From SURF-24 sp964537965 (lineage in GTDB: Bacteria; Bacteroidota; Ignavibacteria; Ignavibacteriales; SURF-24): DNA of 7,280 nucleotides. Below the pieces are notes generated by a model. The model saw nothing but the letters and a program-made list of their open reading frames with translations, did not search any database and had not been told where the DNA came from. Position 1 is the first letter of the stretch. Each line of letters begins with the position of its first letter. The position numbers and the translations under genes were made by a program. The stretch lies in NCBI GenBank assembly GCA_964537965.1, contig CAZIDB010000231.1, positions 1 through 7,280 of the forward strand. Direction: 5' to 3'. Shown here piece after piece: positions 5,218 to 7,280 of the stretch.

Positions 5218-6168
5218 TTATATATCCTTCAGATGATTCTTTACAAACCACTCAAACGCTTTTTCAATTCCTTCCCGTAAAGTAGTCTTATGTTTCCATC
5301 CTAAGTTATGAAGACGTGTCACGTCAAGAAGTTTTCTTGGTGTTCCATCCGGTTTAGATTTATCCCATACAATGTTTCCTTTAAATCCAATTACAGTTGC
5401 AACTGTTTCAGCTAATTCTTTTATGGTAAGATCTTCGCCTGTTCCAATGTTAATATGAGAAATATTATTTTCATACAGATCAGAAGCGTTCACTTTTTCA
5501 AGTAAATAAAATATAGCATCAGCAAGATCATCAACATAAAGAAATTCCCTTCTCGGACTTCCCGTTCCCCAAACAATAACATCGGAATCAGGAGACGCCT
5601 CATGAAATTTTCTCATCAAAGCAGGAAGCACATGAGATGTTTCAAGATTATAATTATCATTTGGCCCGTAAAGGTTTGTCGGCATAACAGAAAAGAAATT
5701 ACTTCCGTACTGTTTATAATAACTCTCGCATAATTTAATTCCCGCAATTTTAGCTATTGCATATGGCTCATTTGTATATTCAAGAGTATCGGTAAGAAGA
5801 TATTCTTCTTTAAGCGGCTGAGGTGCAAGTTTAGGATAAATGCACGAACTTCCAAGGAATAAAAGTTTCTCAACATTATTCTGATGAGCAGCATGAATAA
5901 TATTTGATTCGATCATCAGGTTTTCATAAATGAATTGAGCACGGTATGTGTTGTTTGCAAGTATACCACCTACTTTTGCTGCGGCTACTATTACATAATC
6001 GGGCTTTTCATCAGCAAAAAAATTTTCAACCTGTTCCTGCCTTATAAGATCAAGTTCGGTTAAATCCCTTGTAATAATATTTTTACAACCTTCGGCAGTC
6101 AGCTTTCTTAAGATTGCAGAACCCACCATACCACGGTGACCGGCAACATAGATTTTTTTATTTCGCAT
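5218..6168 (-). CDS. fcl: GDP-L-fucose synthase (GDP-4-keto-6-deoxymannose 3,5-epimerase-4-reductase)
   Basis: NADPH-dependent bifunctional short-chain dehydrogenase/reductase, also named WcaG, that turns the Gmd product into GDP-L-fucose for polysaccharide fucosylation; cytoplasmic. The N-terminal Rossmann motif is GHRGMVG at residues 10-16, followed by AAAKVGGI. The catalytic set is complete: Ser107 and Cys109 in GSSCIYP, Tyr136 and Lys140 in YAIAK, and His179 in ETSHVLPAL. Positions coincide with the E. coli enzyme. PTNLYGPNDNY, GTGSPRREFLYVDDLA and a C-terminal DGTPRKLLDVTRL-LGW segment complete the family pattern. At 316 aa it has the usual length. ATG at 6166-6168 has an AAGG (plus-strand CCTT, 6174-6177) 5 nt upstream. 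It is transcribed away from wecB and towards gmd, but the pair is separated by about 1.2 kb holding a four-helix-bundle gene and repeats. Confidence 0.97.
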   Translation of the reverse strand: MRNKKIYVAGHRGMVGSAILRKLTAEGCKNIITRDLTELDLIRQEQVENFFADEKPDYVIVAAAKVGGILANNTYRAQFIYENLMIESNIIHAAHQNNVEKLLFLGSSCIYPKLAPQPLKEEYLLTDTLEYTNEPYAIAKIAGIKLCESYYKQYGSNFFSVMPTNLYGPNDNYNLETSHVLPALMRKFHEASPDSDVIVWGTGSPRREFLYVDDLADAIFYLLEKVNASDLYENNISHINIGTGEDLTIKELAETVATVIGFKGNIVWDKSKPDGTPRKLLDVTRLHNLGWKHKTTLREGIEKAFEWFVKNHLKDI

Positions 6169-6194
6169 AATTACCTTAAATTAAAAAGGCAGTA

Positions 6195-6202
6195 CAAATA
6201 TA
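6195..6202 (-). promoter_or_regulatory. Putative -7 element (TATATTTG) for fcl
   Basis: On the minus strand TATATTTG matches the TAnnTTTG -7 consensus of Bacteroidota housekeeping promoters exactly, 26 nt upstream of the fcl ATG. No clean TTTG -33 element is found at the expected distance, so this is a tentative call. Confidence 0.35.
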
Positions 6203-6252
6203 AGGAAAATCAATCTTGAATTAATAACACTGCAATTATATTGTGGTTTATT

Positions 6253-6280
6253 TTGTATCCTTTCAGGAAATTTTTATAAT
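6253..6280 (+). promoter_or_regulatory. Putative promoter for wecB (TTGTAT, 16 bp, TATAAT)
   Basis: A perfect TATAAT at 6275-6280 lies 16 bp downstream of TTGTAT at 6253-6258, about 35 bp ahead of the wecB start codon, which would leave a short leader. It resembles a general sigma-70-type promoter rather than the Bacteroidota type. In such AT-rich DNA a chance TATAAT is plausible. Confidence 0.4.
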
Positions 6281-6303
6281 TACTAAACATAAATTCTATT
6301 TTT

Positions 6304-6310
6304 AGGGAGA
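6304..6310 (+). promoter_or_regulatory. Ribosome binding site fixing the TTG start of wecB
   Basis: AGGGAGA ends five bases before TTG at 6316-6318. The reading frame has a stop at 6277-6279 and no ATG or GTG between that stop and the conserved KKVISVVGARPN start of the protein, so TTG is the best start. Confidence 0.7.
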
Positions 6311-6315
6311 AGTAT

Positions 6316-7280
6316 TTGAAAAAAGTTATTTCTGTTGTCGGCGCACGTCCTAATTTTATGAAGATTGCACCAATCCATAAAGCATTTCAAAAGTATAACG
6401 GGAAGATTCAGCATTTAATTTGCCATACAGGTCAGCATTATGATGAGAATATGTCTAAGATATTTTTTGAAGATCTTGAATTACCTGAACCGGATTTTTA
6501 TCTGGGAGTCGGCTCCGGTTCTCATGCAGAACAAACCGCAAGAATAATGATCGAGTTTGAAAAGATTCTCCTTGCGGAAAAACCTGATTTAATTATTGTT
6601 GTAGGAGATGTTAATTCTACTATTGCCTGTACTCTTGTAGCAAGTAAATTAAAAATTAAAGCTGCACACGTTGAAGCAGGACTTAGAAGCTTTGACAGGG
6701 ATATGCCTGAGGAAATAAACCGTTTGCTTACAGATGCAATTTCCGATTTTCTTTTTGTTACAGAAAAAAGCGGAATTGAAAATCTTACTAATGAAGGAGT
6801 ATCCAATGGAAAAGTTTTCTTTACCGGAAATGTAATGATTGACAGCCTTGCAAATTTTTTGCATAAAGCGGAAAGCTCTGAGGTACATGAAAAATATCAA
6901 CTTGAAAAAGGGAAATATGTTTTGGTTACCTTGCACCGCCCAAGTAATGTTGATACAAAAGAAGAATTAAAAGCCCTTCTTCATTTGCTTAATACTGTTG
7001 CACGTAAAAGGAAATTGTTATTCCCGATCCATCCCAGAACAAAATCGAATATGATTAAGTTTGGACTTGATAATACTCTTGAGAAAAATGTTATCCTGAC
7101 AGATCCAATCGGTTACATTGATTTTCTTGCCTTAACAAAAGATGCAGAATTAATTATTACAGACAGCGGTGGCATCCAGGAGGAAAGTACTTACCTTGGA
7201 GTACAATGCATTACCGTTAGGAAAAATACCGAGCGCCCGATAACTGTTGAAGTTGGAACAAATCAGTTGGTTGGAGTTGA
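6316..7280 (+). CDS. wecB: UDP-N-acetylglucosamine 2-epimerase (non-hydrolysing), 3' end cut by the window
   Basis: Cytoplasmic enzyme interconverting UDP-GlcNAc and UDP-ManNAc, feeding ManNAc or ManNAcA into surface polysaccharide. The window holds 321 codons and two further bases; the family is usually about 360-380 aa, so roughly 40-60 residues lie beyond the edge. The start is TTG (6316-6318). Motifs in order: GARPNFMKIAP (9-19), CHTGQHYDENM (36-46), GDVNST with Asp98, HVEAGLRS with Glu120, MPEEINR with Glu132, the LHRPSNVD motif with His207, and TDSGGIQEES (282-291). These correspond to the acidic and His catalytic residues of E. coli WecB. The TLHRPSNVD motif points to the non-hydrolysing class rather than the hydrolysing NeuC class. 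It is divergent from fcl across a 147-bp shared promoter region. It pairs functionally with the dehydrogenase at 518-1914 if that enzyme accepts UDP-ManNAc. No internal disruption is seen. Confidence 0.95.
   Translation, partial: MKKVISVVGARPNFMKIAPIHKAFQKYNGKIQHLICHTGQHYDENMSKIFFEDLELPEPDFYLGVGSGSHAEQTARIMIEFEKILLAEKPDLIIVVGDVNSTIACTLVASKLKIKAAHVEAGLRSFDRDMPEEINRLLTDAISDFLFVTEKSGIENLTNEGVSNGKVFFTGNVMIDSLANFLHKAESSEVHEKYQLEKGKYVLVTLHRPSNVDTKEELKALLHLLNTVARKRKLLFPIHPRTKSNMIKFGLDNTLEKNVILTDPIGYIDFLALTKDAELIITDSGGIQEESTYLGVQCITVRKNTERPITVEVGTNQLVGV

Noticed and set aside
6522..6936. Two minus-strand open frames within wecB.
   Set aside because: Both overlap conserved wecB motifs on the opposite strand and have no family resemblance.

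Overview
The window looks like chromosomal DNA from an AT-rich, Gram-negative-type bacterium of the Bacteroidota/Ignavibacteriota side of the FCB group. This placement is inferred from low G+C, two orphan four-helix-bundle (S23/IVP-type) genes, a TAnnTTTG-like promoter element upstream of fcl, and intergenic DNA rich in heptanucleotide repeats. No rRNA, tRNA, CRISPR array or transposase gene is visible. Two 100-N blocks (1380-1479 and 4204-4303) are assembly gaps.

Layout. Positions 1-265 hold a degenerate 21-bp tandem array that overlaps a possible small coiled-coil ORF (110-358, minus). Positions 518-1914 (minus) encode a WbpA-type nucleotide-sugar dehydrogenase split by the first gap. Positions 2004-2372 (minus) encode a four-helix-bundle protein bracketed by inverted AATTNNN heptamer arrays. 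A gene-free stretch follows (2422-2853). GDP-mannose 4,6-dehydratase (gmd) lies at 2854-4017 (minus). An 8-bp repeat region around the second gap (about 4126-4500) and a second four-helix-bundle gene (4630-5055, minus) separate gmd from GDP-L-fucose synthase (fcl, 5218-6168, minus). A divergent intergenic region leads to wecB (UDP-GlcNAc 2-epimerase, 6316 onward, plus), which is cut by the window end.

Function. gmd and fcl together convert GDP-mannose to GDP-L-fucose. The dehydrogenase and WecB act on UDP-N-acetylhexosamines and would supply uronic acid and ManNAc-type sugars. This is a nucleotide-sugar supply block for surface polysaccharide (O-antigen, capsule or exopolysaccharide). No glycosyltransferase, flippase or polymerase lies in view.

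The enzymes themselves are ordinary. The unusual content is repeat-related: a hairpin-rich repeat apparently inserted in frame into gmd, heptamer arrays kept in strict 7-nt register around genes and bracketing a four-helix-bundle gene as inverted pairs, a 21-bp array that encodes coiled-coil heptads and then runs on past stop codons, and an octamer array with a duplicated 59-bp block. I see no clear evidence for a new defence or enzymatic system.
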